A stretch of 49,890 nt of DNA from Comamonadaceae bacterium. Its GTDB lineage: Bacteria > Pseudomonadota > Gammaproteobacteria > Burkholderiales > Burkholderiaceae_C. Of this stretch, positions 16,495-26,166 are shown in pieces. Every line of letters starts with the position of its first letter. The first letter of the stretch is position 1. The notes beneath the pieces are model-generated. The model was given only the letters and a program-made list of their open reading frames with translations. It was not told the origin of the DNA and searched no databases. The stretch lies in contig CANFWH010000013.1 of NCBI GenBank assembly GCA_947450645.1, positions 1 to 49,890 on the forward strand. Reading direction: 5' to 3'. The position numbers were made by a program, and so were the translations under genes.

Positions 16495-19203
16495 ATGGCT
16501 AGTCAATTAGATGCTCGTCCTGATCCTGACCAGTTGCTGGAACAGCTGCGCAGTGAAGAGGTGCGCGCCAAGCGTGGACGGCTGCGTATCTATTTTGGAG
16601 CCAGTGCGGGGGTTGGCAAAACCTACGCCATGCTCAGCGCAGCGCAGCGAGAGCGTGAGGCTGGACGGGAGGTTGTGATTGGCGTCATTGAGACGCATGG
16701 GCGCAGCGACACAGCCGAACTTGTTGATGGGCTTGAATTGTTGCCGCTCAAAGATATCGCCCGCCGAGGGCGCACGCTCAAAGAGTTTGACCTTGATGCG
16801 GCTTTGAAGCGCAAGCCTCGCGTGCTCTTGGTCGATGAGCTTGCACATAGCAATGTTGAGGGATCGCGTCACCCCAAACGTTGGCAGGATGTGCAGGAAC
16901 TACTGGAGGCAGGCATTGATGTTTGGTCTGCCCTTAACGTACAGCACCTTGAAAGCCTGAACGGCACTGTCGGTGCGATCACGGGTATTCGGATTCATGA
17001 AACAGTACCCGACACGGTGATTGAAACGGCTGACGAAGTTATTTTGATCGATGTAACCCCCGATGAATTGATCAGTCGCCTCAAAGCTGGCAAGGTTTAT
17101 TTGCCACAGCAGGCTGAGCGTGCCGCACAAAATTTTTTCCGCAAAGGCAATCTCATCGCCTTGCGTGAGATTGCCCTGCGTCGTACCGCCGAGCACGTGG
17201 AAGATGATGTGCGTAACTACCGCGTAGAAAAATCGATTGCGCCAGTTTGGAATACGGAGGGTGCGATTCTCGTTTGTATAGGTGCGCGCGAGGGCGCGGA
17301 GCAAACGGTCCGCGTGGCGGCTAGATTGGCGGGTCAGATGAATGTGCGCTGGTATGCCGCTTATGTGGAAACGCCTTATTTACAAAGGCTTGCGGCGAGC
17401 GAGCGGGATCGCATACTCGCGGTGATAAAACTCGCAGAGGATTTGGGTTCCAGTACCGCTGTGTTAACAGGTAGCGATGCGGCCGAAGCGCTGGTATCTC
17501 ATGCTCAAACACTGAACTGTGCTACTTTGGTGGTGGGTCGCCCTGCGCCAAATAGCTGGCGTTCATGGGGTGCGCGCAGCATGACGCGCCAGTTGGCCGT
17601 GCAGGCGCCTACGCTGGATATCGTTGAGGTGGGGCACGCTGAGAGTACTAGGCGACTGTCCAGTTCCGTTCAACGCACTCAAGAGGAAACATCAGATACC
17701 TCGTGGTATAAAAACGGGTCACGTTATGCGTGGGCAATCGGTAGCGTTGTGTTGATCACACTGTTGGCTACGCCGCTGCTACGGTTTTTCGACCTCGCCA
17801 ATATCGTCATGTTGTTTTTGCTGGGGACGGTCTTAGTCGCAGTGAAGTTTGGCCGAGGCCCTGCGGCACTGGCAGCATTCTTAAACGTCGCTGCATTTGA
17901 TTATTTTTTTGTGCCACCGCGTCTATCTTTTGCCGTTAGCGATGTGCAATACCTTTTGACTTTTGTGGTGATGTTGGCCGTGGGTTTGCTGACTGGGCAA
18001 TTGACGGCGGGCCTGCGTTTTCAGGCGCGTATTTCATCTAGCCGCGAGCGCCGTGCGCAGTCGTTGTTTGAACTCACACGCGATCTATCGGCGGCTCTTT
18101 TAAGCACGCAAGTCATCGAGATGGGTGAGGCTGCCGTGCAGCGTAATTTTGAGGGACAGGCATTGGTGCTGGTGACCGATGCGAATGATCAACTTGTCGT
18201 TCCTGTCAGTATTCCCGCTGGCTTTGATGCAAGTGTGGCCGACTGGGCTTTACGAAATGAGCAGGCTGCAGGACTATCCACAACCACACTCTCCTCTCAC
18301 CCATGGCATTACATGCCGTTGAAAGCGCCTATGCGTGTGCGAGGCATACTCGCGCTCAAGCCCGCACAGCCACGCTGGTTGCTGATCCCAGAGCAGTTGC
18401 AGCAACTCGATACATTGGCACGGCAGATCGCGATTGCACTTGAGCGGGTTCATTATGTCGAAATTGCGCAGCAGGCTGTCGTGCAAATGGAATCCGAGCG
18501 TTTACGAAACACTTTGTTAGCTGCCATGTCGCACGACATACGCACACCATTGACCGCTCTGGTAGGGCAAGCAGAGCTTTTGGCAACCTCTCTGCCTCTG
18601 ACACAGAGACAAATCGGGTTAGCTCAGTCCATTAGCCAAGAGGCAAGAGAGCTCGGCACTTTGGTTACCAATATATTGGAAATGGCTCGTTTGGAAAGTG
18701 GGCAAGTTGACCTACGAAAAGATTGGCAGTCAGTGGAAGAGGTTATCGGCAGCGCGATCCGTTCCGCTCGCCATGCTTTAGGGGCGCTTCGGGTAAAAAC
18801 AGAAATTCCAGATGATTTACCTTTGGTGGATTTTGACGCGAGCCTGATGGAGCGGGTTTTGATCAATCTCCTTGAAAATACAGCAAAGTACGGCGTCGGG
18901 GATTATCCAGCTGATCCCGCAATTGTTATCAGTGCTAGCTTAGCGGCGGGCAAGTTGGTTATGACGGTTCGTGATTTCGGCCCAGGATTACCAATGAGCG
19001 TCCGAGGAAATGAAGATAAACTATTTGCTAAATTTACGCGTGGTCATCATGAGTCTGCGACTAGAGGGGTCGGCTTAGGTTTGGCAATTTGTAAAGCAAT
19101 CATGGATGCCCATGGTGGCACGATTAAAGCTGCGCAAGCTGTAGGCGAAGGTGCACAATTTACATTGACACTGCCCATTCATCCCGCACCTTTAACGCCA
19201 TGA
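16495..19203 (+). CDS. kdpD: Osmosensitive K+ channel histidine kinase KdpD
   Basis: 902-residue sensor kinase for potassium limitation. Order: KdpD N-terminal domain with a Walker A-like GASAGVGKT (residues 35-43) and DELAHSNVEGSRHPKRW; a universal-stress-type domain; four membrane spans around residues 410-505, including DYFFVPPRLSF; a GAF-like segment; HisKA with His680 in AAMSHDIRTPLTAL; then ATPase boxes with NLLENTAKYG, FGPGLP and GVGLGLAICKAIM. It phosphorylates KdpE, whose start overlaps the kdpD stop by four bases. The 3' third looks somewhat less G+C-rich than the rest by eye. Confidence 0.96.
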   Translation: MASQLDARPDPDQLLEQLRSEEVRAKRGRLRIYFGASAGVGKTYAMLSAAQREREAGREVVIGVIETHGRSDTAELVDGLELLPLKDIARRGRTLKEFDLDAALKRKPRVLLVDELAHSNVEGSRHPKRWQDVQELLEAGIDVWSALNVQHLESLNGTVGAITGIRIHETVPDTVIETADEVILIDVTPDELISRLKAGKVYLPQQAERAAQNFFRKGNLIALREIALRRTAEHVEDDVRNYRVEKSIAPVWNTEGAILVCIGAREGAEQTVRVAARLAGQMNVRWYAAYVETPYLQRLAASERDRILAVIKLAEDLGSSTAVLTGSDAAEALVSHAQTLNCATLVVGRPAPNSWRSWGARSMTRQLAVQAPTLDIVEVGHAESTRRLSSSVQRTQEETSDTSWYKNGSRYAWAIGSVVLITLLATPLLRFFDLANIVMLFLLGTVLVAVKFGRGPAALAAFLNVAAFDYFFVPPRLSFAVSDVQYLLTFVVMLAVGLLTGQLTAGLRFQARISSSRERRAQSLFELTRDLSAALLSTQVIEMGEAAVQRNFEGQALVLVTDANDQLVVPVSIPAGFDASVADWALRNEQAAGLSTTTLSSHPWHYMPLKAPMRVRGILALKPAQPRWLLIPEQLQQLDTLARQIAIALERVHYVEIAQQAVVQMESERLRNTLLAAMSHDIRTPLTALVGQAELLATSLPLTQRQIGLAQSISQEARELGTLVTNILEMARLESGQVDLRKDWQSVEEVIGSAIRSARHALGALRVKTEIPDDLPLVDFDASLMERVLINLLENTAKYGVGDYPADPAIVISASLAAGKLVMTVRDFGPGLPMSVRGNEDKLFAKFTRGHHESATRGVGLGLAICKAIMDAHGGTIKAAQAVGEGAQFTLTLPIHPAPLTP

Positions 19204-19901
19204 TCCAGCCTATTGCCATCCTCATCGAAGACGAAGTGCAAATTCGTCGCTTTGTGCGTGCAGCCCTAGAGGCTGAGGGCTGGCAAGTGCATGAGGCTGA
19301 AACGGCCAAGCGTGGGCTGGCAGACGCGGGGACGCGAAAACCAGATTTGCTCATCGTTGACTTGGGCTTGCCAGATGGCGATGGCATCGACGTGATTCGG
19401 GATGTGCGCGGCTGGTCTAATGTGCCCATTCTTGTTCTCTCTGCCCGTACGGATGAAGCTGACAAAATTACAGCACTGGACGCTGGTGCTGATGATTATC
19501 TGGTCAAGCCTTTTGGTTTGGGAGAACTCATGGCGCGAGTTCGTGCCAATTTGCGCCGACCTAGAACAGTGTTAGGCGAAATATCTTCTGGCGAAGCCGT
19601 ATTTAAGTTTGGCGATATCGAGATCAATCGATTGGATCGGATGGTGCGCCGTGCGGGCGTCGAAGTGCATCTAACCCCCATCGAGTACCGTTTGCTCGGG
19701 GTTTTGGTGGCAAATGTTGGGCGGGTGATGACGCAAAAGCAGCTGCTGCGCGATGTATGGGGGCCGTCGCACTCGGAGCAAAGTCACTATCTCCGAATTT
19801 ATATGGGTCACCTTCGGCAAAAACTAGAAGCCGATCCCGCACAACCCTGTCATTTATTGACTGAAGCTGGCGTCGGGTATCGATTGCTACTGGATGCGTA
19901 A
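19200..19901 (+). CDS. kdpE: KDP operon response regulator KdpE
   Basis: 233-residue OmpR-family regulator. The receiver domain has acidic pair Glu10-Asp11, phosphoacceptor Asp54 (LIVDLGLPDGDG), Ser/Thr of VLSART and Lys of DYLVKPFG. The winged-helix output ends with HYLRIYMGHLRQKLEADP and GVGYRLLLDA. It should activate kdp transcription, probably at the TATTTTTACG repeats at 11673-11693 (inferred). Co-translated with kdpD by an ATGA overlap. The convergent gcvH ends only seven bases away. Confidence 0.95.
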   Translation: MIQPIAILIEDEVQIRRFVRAALEAEGWQVHEAETAKRGLADAGTRKPDLLIVDLGLPDGDGIDVIRDVRGWSNVPILVLSARTDEADKITALDAGADDYLVKPFGLGELMARVRANLRRPRTVLGEISSGEAVFKFGDIEINRLDRMVRRAGVEVHLTPIEYRLLGVLVANVGRVMTQKQLLRDVWGPSHSEQSHYLRIYMGHLRQKLEADPAQPCHLLTEAGVGYRLLLDA

Positions 19902-19908
19902 ACTTCTC

Positions 19909-20283
19909 TTATGACGGGTGATAGGCAGCTTCAGGAATCAACTTTGCAGTCTCAGCTGCTGTATTGGCAGGATCAAGTTTGATCCGCATAAACCAGCCCG
20001 CATCCATTGGGTCGGTATTGGCAAGCGCAGGGTCGACGCGAAGCGCTTCGTTGACTTCAAGCACTTCGCCGCTAAGCGGCATGAACACGTCCGCTGCCGT
20101 TTTGACGGATTCGACAACAGCGCCCACATCCATTTGTGCAAAGCTTGTGCCAATGGCGGGCAAGTCCACAAAAACAATATCGCCGAGAGCGTCTTGCGCG
20201 TGTTGGCTAATGCCGATGGTGGCGGTTTGGCCGTCGGCTGAGAGCCGTGCCCATTGGTGTTCGTCTGTGAAATAGAGGTTCAT
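19909..20283 (-). CDS. gcvH: Glycine cleavage system H protein
   Basis: 124-residue lipoyl carrier. MNLYFTDEHQWARL, IGISQHAQDALGDIVFVDLP and the lipoylation site Lys61 in ESVKTAADVFMPLSGEV are typical, as is the C-terminal GWFMRIKL. It shuttles aminomethyl groups between GcvP, GcvT and GcvL, but none of these is in the window, so this copy stands alone. ATG 20283 matches the family N-terminus; no good ribosome site precedes it, and an in-frame ATG at 20292 would add three residues. Only 15 bases separate it from the divergent hydrolase start chosen here. Confidence 0.9.
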   Translation of the reverse strand: MNLYFTDEHQWARLSADGQTATIGISQHAQDALGDIVFVDLPAIGTSFAQMDVGAVVESVKTAADVFMPLSGEVLEVNEALRVDPALANTDPMDAGWFMRIKLDPANTAAETAKLIPEAAYHPS

Positions 20284-20298
20284 GGGGAGCATTCTAAA

Positions 20299-21234
20299 AT
20301 GATTCACATGAACAAATCAAAACTAAAATCCGATATGGCAAAAGCCACTTCAAAATTCGATCCCGCTTGGCTGGACGCTCAGTACAACAACCGCGCCCTC
20401 GTGCCCGATCACAACACGTATTTCGCCCGCTGGAAAAGCACCTCAATCAAAGCACGCCAAGAGCATGTGTGCCGTTTGGATATTCCCTACGGCGCGCATC
20501 AAGACGATGGCATGAATGAGACCTTGGATATTTTCCCTGCGACTTCTAGCCATGCGCCTGTCCTCTTTTTTATCCACGGCGGCTATTGGCGCTCGCTGGA
20601 CAAATCGGATCACTCGTTCGTGGCGCCTCCGTTTACGTTGGCTGGCGCGTGCGTGGTGATTCCGAACTATGCCCTGTGCCCCAAGACGGACGGCGAGACG
20701 GTCACGATCCCCAGCATCACGATGCAGCTGGTGCAAGCGCTGGTGTGGACGTACAGAAATATTGCCAAATTTGGCGGCGACCCTAAGCGCATCACGGTGG
20801 TGGGGCATTCTGCTGGCGGTCATTTGGCGGCGATGCTGCTCGCTTGCGCTTGGCAAGTGGTGGCGGAAGATTTGCCTACCGACTTAGTGAAGAACGCCGT
20901 GTCGATTTCGGGGCTGTACGATTTAGAGCCGATTCGCCATACGCCGTTCTTGCAAGCGTCGCTCAAATTAACTGAGGCAGATGCCGCCAAGTCAAGCCCA
21001 ATAAGGCTTGCAGCGCCAACGCATGGCAAGCTGCACTGCTTTGTGGGCGCAGAAGAAAGCGCGGAGTTCATTCACCAAAACGGTCTCTTGCAAACGGCTT
21101 GGGGCAAGGCGGTTGTGCCAACGGTTGCCACGTTTGAAGGGCGCAATCACTTCAGCGTGCTCAGTACCCTCACGCAGCAAAACGGCTCGCGCGTGCACGA
21201 GACGGTGCTGGAACTTCTCAAGAAAACGCATTGA
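20299..21234 (+). CDS. Alpha/beta hydrolase, kynurenine formamidase-like
   Basis: 311-residue esterase-type hydrolase. The oxyanion motif HGGYWRSLDKSDH, nucleophile Ser in VVGHSAGGHLAAMLL and C-terminal His in GRNHFSVL place it near arylformamidase-like carboxylesterases. No signal peptide. The start is uncertain: ATG 20299 has GGGGAG ten bases upstream, but a TAAAAT that could serve as a -10 overlaps it. ATG 20308 or 20335 may be used instead; conservation begins around FDPAWLDAQYNNR. Tryptophan degradation is possible, but no kynurenine genes are nearby, so the substrate is open. Confidence 0.75.
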   Translation: MIHMNKSKLKSDMAKATSKFDPAWLDAQYNNRALVPDHNTYFARWKSTSIKARQEHVCRLDIPYGAHQDDGMNETLDIFPATSSHAPVLFFIHGGYWRSLDKSDHSFVAPPFTLAGACVVIPNYALCPKTDGETVTIPSITMQLVQALVWTYRNIAKFGGDPKRITVVGHSAGGHLAAMLLACAWQVVAEDLPTDLVKNAVSISGLYDLEPIRHTPFLQASLKLTEADAAKSSPIRLAAPTHGKLHCFVGAEESAEFIHQNGLLQTAWGKAVVPTVATFEGRNHFSVLSTLTQQNGSRVHETVLELLKKTH

Positions 21235-21248
21235 AGAAAGATTGAGTT

Positions 21249-22205
21249 ATGTCTGTTCAACCTATGCTTCACTACTTCCCGCTGGCGCATCGCCCAAGCT
21301 CGGATAGCGCCAAGCGCATGGCGTATTGGCAATGGGGCGATCCTGCTGCCAAGCATCTGGTGGTCTGTGTGCATGGCCTCACAAGGCAAGGACGCGACTT
21401 CGATGTGCTCTCGCAGGCCATACTGGATAAGGCTTCTACGAGGGGCGAATCGGCTCGTGTGATTTGCGTGGACATCATCGGACGCGGCATGAGCGATTGG
21501 CTGGATGACCCCATGGGTTATGCCGTACCGCTATATGCACAAGACATGATTGCTTTTTTAACCGTGTTACACGCCGAGCAACCTTATTCGCGATTGGACT
21601 GGGTCGGCACCAGCATGGGTGGCTTGATTGGTATGGGCGTGCTTGGCGGTTTTGGCATGGGTGAGGTTGCGTTGCCCGTTGCCGTGAATCGCTTGGTACT
21701 GAACGATGTGGGGCCGACGATTGAGTGGTCGTCCTTGGTGCGTCTCGCTCAATTCATTGGGCGGCACGCACCCAATGTCGGTATTTTTGAGAACGAGCAG
21801 CAAGGCGCAGACGCGATATGGAAAACCTCTAGCAGCTTTGGCCCACATAGCCCCGAGGCTTGGCTCGCGCTATCGCGTCATCAATTAAAAAAATGCGCGG
21901 ATGGCAAATACACCTTTGCGTACGACCCTGCGATTGCGCAACTTTTTAAAATGGCGAGCCGTGAATCTACGACGGCGGGCGAGGCATTTTTGTGGCAGTT
22001 ATATGAAGATATCACGGCTGAAACCCTTATTACACGTGGCTTGGAGGGCGATTTGCTCTCCATCACGACAGCAGCCAGCATGTGTGAGCGTGGTAAAAAA
22101 ATGCCTGTACCAGCTCGCTTGGTCGAGTTTGCAGGTGTGGGTCACGCGCCCACTTTTGTCGCCAAAGACCAACATGATGTCGTCGTCGAATTTTTAATGG
22201 ATTGA
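21249..22205 (+). CDS. Alpha/beta hydrolase
   Basis: 318-residue alpha/beta-fold hydrolase. Visible are CVHGLTRQGRDFDVLS (oxyanion region), the nucleophile Ser in WVGTSMGGLIGMGV, a candidate acid in EGDLLS and the His in GVGHAPTFVAKD. The long insert between strands 6 and 7 (EWSSLVRLAQFIGRH) is typical of a group common in Burkholderiales. Cytoplasmic by appearance. It ends two bases before the Bug receptor ATG. The gene carries an exact copy of the 21-bp palindrome at 21415. Substrate unknown. Confidence 0.8.
   Translation: MSVQPMLHYFPLAHRPSSDSAKRMAYWQWGDPAAKHLVVCVHGLTRQGRDFDVLSQAILDKASTRGESARVICVDIIGRGMSDWLDDPMGYAVPLYAQDMIAFLTVLHAEQPYSRLDWVGTSMGGLIGMGVLGGFGMGEVALPVAVNRLVLNDVGPTIEWSSLVRLAQFIGRHAPNVGIFENEQQGADAIWKTSSSFGPHSPEAWLALSRHQLKKCADGKYTFAYDPAIAQLFKMASRESTTAGEAFLWQLYEDITAETLITRGLEGDLLSITTAASMCERGKKMPVPARLVEFAGVGHAPTFVAKDQHDVVVEFLMD
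21415..21435 (+). repeat. Copy of 21-bp dispersed palindrome (exact core)
   Basis: AGGCC-ATACTGGATAA-GGCTT followed by CTACGAG inside the hydrolase gene. Over 28 bases it differs from the metG copy at five positions, all transitions. Confidence 0.6.
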
Positions 22206-22207
22206 AT

Positions 22208-23194
22208 ATGAAAAAATTTCTAAGCATCTTCGTTGTAAGCCTTATGCTGCTTGGTCTACAGGCCGTGCAAGCCCAGAACATCCAGCCCGCATGGCCTAGC
22301 AAGCCACTACGGTTTTTAGTGGCTGCACCAGCGGGTAGTTCGTTAGACGTGATCGCCCGCTCAATTGGTGACAAGCTCGCGCCGCGCGTGGGTCAAGCTG
22401 TGGTGATAGAAAACATCGCGGGCGGCAGCGGAACGATTGCGACCAATATGGCCGCCAAAGCCGCGCCAGATGGGCACACGTTTGTACTCTCCTTTAATGG
22501 ACCGCTTGCCTTTACGCAGTTCATTAGCAAGCTACCGTATGACCCCACTAAGGATTTAACGCCCGTCATCATGACGACCAGCCAGCCCAATGTGTTGGCT
22601 GTCAACGCCAGCTTGCCCGTCAAAACAACGCAAGAGCTCGTCACATTTTTGCGGGCCAATCCCGCCAAATACAACTACGCCAGCGTGGGCGTGGGTTCAA
22701 GCTCGCATCTGGCGATGGAGCTGTTCAAGTCAGAGGCGAATATCTTCGCCACGCACATCCCGTACAACGGTTCACCGCCTGCGACGTTCTCTGTAGCCGC
22801 TAACGATACGCAGATGATTTTTACCATTCCTACCATCATCATGCCGCAGGTCAAAGCAGGCAAGATGCGGGCGCTCGCAGTGAGTTCGCCCAAGCGTTTT
22901 TCTATCCTGCCCGATATTCCAACGGTGAGAGAGAGTGGCATCAAAGAGCTAGCCAAATTTGAAGCGCTAGCGTGGAACGGTATCCTTGTGCCAAGTGCCA
23001 CGCCGAAGGATATTGTTCAAAAGATGAACCGCGAGTTTGACGCGGTGCTTAAAGACGAGGCCGTTCGTGCAAGGCTGACTGCTGCGGGCTTGGAGGTGGT
23101 GGGCGGTTCTGCCGATTACTTTGCCAAAGAGCTAGCTGCGGAGACGAAAAAATGGAAGGCGATTATTCAGCAGTTGGGAATTAAGCAGGAATGA
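22208..23194 (+). CDS. Bug/TctC-type periplasmic solute-binding protein
   Basis: 328-residue tripartite tricarboxylate transporter receptor of the Bug family, greatly expanded in Burkholderiales. The signal peptide is MKKFLSIFVVSLMLLGLQA-VQA with cleavage before QNIQPAWP. Typical sequences follow: WPSKPLRFLVAAPAGSSLDV, GGSGTIATNMAAKAAPDGHT and YNYASVGVGSSSHLAMELFK. No TctA/TctB membrane genes adjoin, so it is an orphan receptor as most Bug proteins are. ATG 22208 is chosen over TTG 22202 because it begins the signal peptide. Ligand unknown, usually a carboxylate. Confidence 0.9.
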   Translation: MKKFLSIFVVSLMLLGLQAVQAQNIQPAWPSKPLRFLVAAPAGSSLDVIARSIGDKLAPRVGQAVVIENIAGGSGTIATNMAAKAAPDGHTFVLSFNGPLAFTQFISKLPYDPTKDLTPVIMTTSQPNVLAVNASLPVKTTQELVTFLRANPAKYNYASVGVGSSSHLAMELFKSEANIFATHIPYNGSPPATFSVAANDTQMIFTIPTIIMPQVKAGKMRALAVSSPKRFSILPDIPTVRESGIKELAKFEALAWNGILVPSATPKDIVQKMNREFDAVLKDEAVRARLTAAGLEVVGGSADYFAKELAAETKKWKAIIQQLGIKQE

Positions 23195-23214
23195 GATTTG
23201 CATGATGAGGACTC

Positions 23215-25416
23215 ATGACTACTGAGCTTGCTAATCTCACCTCCCGCGCTCGCGATTTCGCCTCCGTCCTGATTGCCGATGTACGCTTGGGATCGGAAGA
23301 ATCGGCGCTCGATCACGCTGCTGGTGTTGCTGCCATTGCCACGCAGTTAGATAGCTCGGAAGAATTGCAAGCGGCTTGTTATTTGCTCTATGCGGTGGAT
23401 CACTTAAATAAACCGCTAGAGGTGCTCACTAAAAATTTTGGTGAAGGGGTGGCGCGACTCACAGTTGAGACGCGCCAGTTGATTGATCTGCAAGATCGCT
23501 CACGAACGGCAGCAGGTTTGGCGGGCGGTGTGCAATCGCAAACGGAGAACATTCGGAAGATGTTGCTGGCGTTTGGGCGCGATCTGCGCGTGGTGCTTTT
23601 GCGTCTGGCTTCGCGGTTGCAAACATTGCGCTTTTACGCTGAAAATTTTGCTAAAACTAACACAGGTGATGCTCGGCAGGCCACGTTGGTATTGGCTCGC
23701 CAAGCGATTGCCCGTGAGACGCTTGACATCTTTTCGCCACTGGCCAACAGGCTAGGACTCTCGCAAATCAAGTGGGAATTGGAAGATATTAGCTTTCGAT
23801 TTTTAGAGCCAGCGACCTACAAAGACATTGCGCGTTTGCTACTTGAAAAACGCGGCGAGCGTACCGCCAAGATTGAAGCCTTGCGTGCCGAGCTTCAAAA
23901 CGAACTGCAAGCGCAAAAAATCAACTGCACAGTTGAAGCGCGGCCTAAGCACATTTACAGCATCGTTAAAAAAATGCGCGGTAAAAATCTGCCGTTTGAA
24001 CGCGTGTTTGACGTGCGTGCGATGCGTGTGCTTGCGGAGTCCGTACACGACTGCTATGCCGCGCTAGCCTATATCCACAGCCGCTTTGTGCCAATGACCG
24101 AAGAGTTTGACGACTACATTGCCAAACCGAAATCGAACGGTTATCAGTCGCTGCACACCGTTGTTCGGGACTTAGATGGCGGTCAGCCGATTGAAGTGCA
24201 AATTCGCACCTATGGAATGCACGAGCACGCGGAGCAAGGCGTGGCGGCGCACTGGGCGTACAAAGAGGCAGGCGCGAAGGGATACAGCGGTGTGCAAGCA
24301 GGAGGAGAGTACGACCGCAAGATTGCGATGCTGCGTGCGCTGTTAGATTGGGAGCGCGAGGTGTCAAGCGACAGCTCAAAGCTGGATACATCCGTGCTGC
24401 AAGACCGTATTTATGTGCTCACGCCCGAAGCCGCCATCGTCGATTTGCCGCAAGGCGCAACGCCCGTGGACTTTGCTTATCAGTTGCACAGTAGCCTTGG
24501 CCATCGCTGCCGAGGCGCGACGGTGGATGGCGTGCTCGTGCCGCTCAATACCAAGCTGCAAAGCGGTCAAACCGTTGCAATCACCACAACCAAGGAAGGC
24601 GGCCCCTCACGTGATTGGCTTAATCCTGAGTTGGGTTATATGGCGAGCGCCAGAGGCCGCGCCAAAGTACGTGCTTGGTTCAATGCGCAAGTTTTGGATG
24701 AGACGATTGCGCGGGGACGTGAAGCGGTGGAGAAGCTCTTGCAGCGAGAAGGCAAGACGGCAACCAAGCTAGAAGATTTAGCCAATGCGCTGGGTTTTAA
24801 ATCCGCCGACGATTTGTTTGAATCTGTGGGTAAGGATGAGTTCTCGCTCAAAACGATTGAAACGCATTTCAAGCCGCAAGCTGATTTACTCCCACCTGAT
24901 GAGTTTTTGATTTATAAAAAATCAAAAACCAAAAAGCATTCAAACGATAAGAGTGGCGTATTGGTGGTGGGTGTGGATTCATTGATGACGACGCTCTCCA
25001 AATGCTGCAAGCCCGCGCCGCCTGACGTGATTGGTGGTTTTGTTACGCGCGGCAAGGGCGTGAGTATTCACCGGGCGGATTGCAGTAATTTTGTACAAAT
25101 TGCTGCAAGATCGAGTGACCGTGTGATTGACGTGTCATGGGGCGGAGCCAAGCAGGATAAAGATTCCCAGCTTGTTTATCCCGTCGATGTGAGTGTGCAG
25201 GCGGCGGATAGGAATGGACTCTTGCGCGATATTTCCGAAGTCTTTTCAGCCGCCAAAATCAATGTGGTGGGCGTGCAAACGCAGTCCGTCAAAGGGAGCG
25301 CTGGCTCGACAGCGTGGATGACGTTTACGGCCGAGGTAAGTGATACATCGAGACTGCTTCCCGTGATGGCAACGATTCGCAAAGTGGCGGGTGTGCGTGT
25401 GTGTACAAGGCGCTGA
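23215..25416 (+). CDS. relA: RelA-type (p)ppGpp synthetase
   Basis: 733-residue RelA/SpoT homologue that makes (p)ppGpp from GTP/GDP and ATP during amino-acid starvation. The N-terminal hydrolase domain is degenerate: where bifunctional enzymes have the HD motif this has LLYAVDHLNK, so hydrolysis is unlikely. The synthetase domain is intact, with RPKHIYSIVKKM, FDVRAMRV and EEFDDYIAKPKSNGYQSLHT (around residue 297; the acidic EFDD form is the RelA signature, RxKD marks bifunctional types) and HAEQGVAAHWAYKE. A TGS domain (RIYVLTPEAAIVDLPQGATPV), a zinc-finger-like CCKP region and a C-terminal ACT domain follow. GAGGA lies just before the ATG. Confidence 0.93.
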   Translation: MTTELANLTSRARDFASVLIADVRLGSEESALDHAAGVAAIATQLDSSEELQAACYLLYAVDHLNKPLEVLTKNFGEGVARLTVETRQLIDLQDRSRTAAGLAGGVQSQTENIRKMLLAFGRDLRVVLLRLASRLQTLRFYAENFAKTNTGDARQATLVLARQAIARETLDIFSPLANRLGLSQIKWELEDISFRFLEPATYKDIARLLLEKRGERTAKIEALRAELQNELQAQKINCTVEARPKHIYSIVKKMRGKNLPFERVFDVRAMRVLAESVHDCYAALAYIHSRFVPMTEEFDDYIAKPKSNGYQSLHTVVRDLDGGQPIEVQIRTYGMHEHAEQGVAAHWAYKEAGAKGYSGVQAGGEYDRKIAMLRALLDWEREVSSDSSKLDTSVLQDRIYVLTPEAAIVDLPQGATPVDFAYQLHSSLGHRCRGATVDGVLVPLNTKLQSGQTVAITTTKEGGPSRDWLNPELGYMASARGRAKVRAWFNAQVLDETIARGREAVEKLLQREGKTATKLEDLANALGFKSADDLFESVGKDEFSLKTIETHFKPQADLLPPDEFLIYKKSKTKKHSNDKSGVLVVGVDSLMTTLSKCCKPAPPDVIGGFVTRGKGVSIHRADCSNFVQIAARSSDRVIDVSWGGAKQDKDSQLVYPVDVSVQAADRNGLLRDISEVFSAAKINVVGVQTQSVKGSAGSTAWMTFTAEVSDTSRLLPVMATIRKVAGVRVCTRR

Positions 25417-25456
25417 ACTGACCACCCGCTAAAATTAATTTTTTAGGAGCTTTGAT

Positions 25457-26164
25457 TTGAACAAGATTTATCCCAGCGCCAAGGCGGCGCTTGACGGCGT
25501 AATCGCCGATAACCAACTGATTGCCGTCGGCGGCTTTGGCCTGTGCGGCATACCGGAAGCTTTGATTGACGCGGTCAAAGACTCTGGCGTACAAAACTTG
25601 ACGGCGATTTCTAACAACGCAGGTGTTGATGATTTTGGCCTCGGTAAGTTGTTGCAAACGCGCCAAATCAAAAAAATGATCTCTTCCTATGTTGGAGAAA
25701 ACAAAGAGTTTGAACGTCAATATCTGGCGGGCGAGCTGGGCTTAGAGTTCACGCCGCAAGGCACGTTGGCTGAGAAGCTGCGAGCGGGCGGTGCGGGCAT
25801 TCCCGCCTTCTTTACCAAGACGGGCGTGGGCACAGTGGTGGCCGATGGCAAAGAGCTGCGCGAATTTGATGGCGAGACCTATGTGATGGAGCGCTCGCTG
25901 GTGCCAGACGTGTCACTCGTGAAGGCTGATGTGGCAGACAAATCGGGTAATTTGCGTTTCCGCCTAACCGCTCGCAACTTCAATCCCGCTGTGGCGATGG
26001 CGGGAAAAATCTGCATTGTTGAAGTTGAAAAAATTGTCGAGACTGGCGAGCTAGCGCCCGACGACATTCACTTGCCAGGCATTTATGTGCACCGCATTGT
26101 GCTGAACGCAACGCCTGAAAAGCGCATTGAAAAACGAACGATTACAGAAAAGGCGGGGGTTTAA
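25457..26164 (+). CDS. scoA: 3-oxoacid CoA-transferase subunit A
   Basis: 235-residue alpha subunit of a succinyl-CoA:3-ketoacid (acetoacetate) CoA-transferase. [51 protein letters not shown] and [16 protein letters not shown] are typical. It uses a TTG start (25457) with AGGAGC six bases upstream. With subunit B, three bases downstream, it moves CoA between succinate and acetoacetate or a similar 3-oxoacid. A pcaIJ-type role on 3-oxoadipate cannot be excluded but the sequence looks more ScoA-like. Confidence 0.88.
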   Translation: MNKIYPSAKAALDGVIADNQLIAVGGFGLCGIPEALIDAVKDSGVQNLTAISNNAGVDDFGLGKLLQTRQIKKMISSYVGENKEFERQYLAGELGLEFTPQGTLAEKLRAGGAGIPAFFTKTGVGTVVADGKELREFDGETYVMERSLVPDVSLVKADVADKSGNLRFRLTARNFNPAVAMAGKICIVEVEKIVETGELAPDDIHLPGIYVHRIVLNATPEKRIEKRTITEKAGV

Positions 26165-26166
26165 TC

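Noticed and set aside
25430-25447. CTAAAATTAATTTTTTAG as a terminator after relA
   Set aside because: A/T-only stem overlapping the scoA ribosome site; more likely part of a weak promoter or chance than a terminator.
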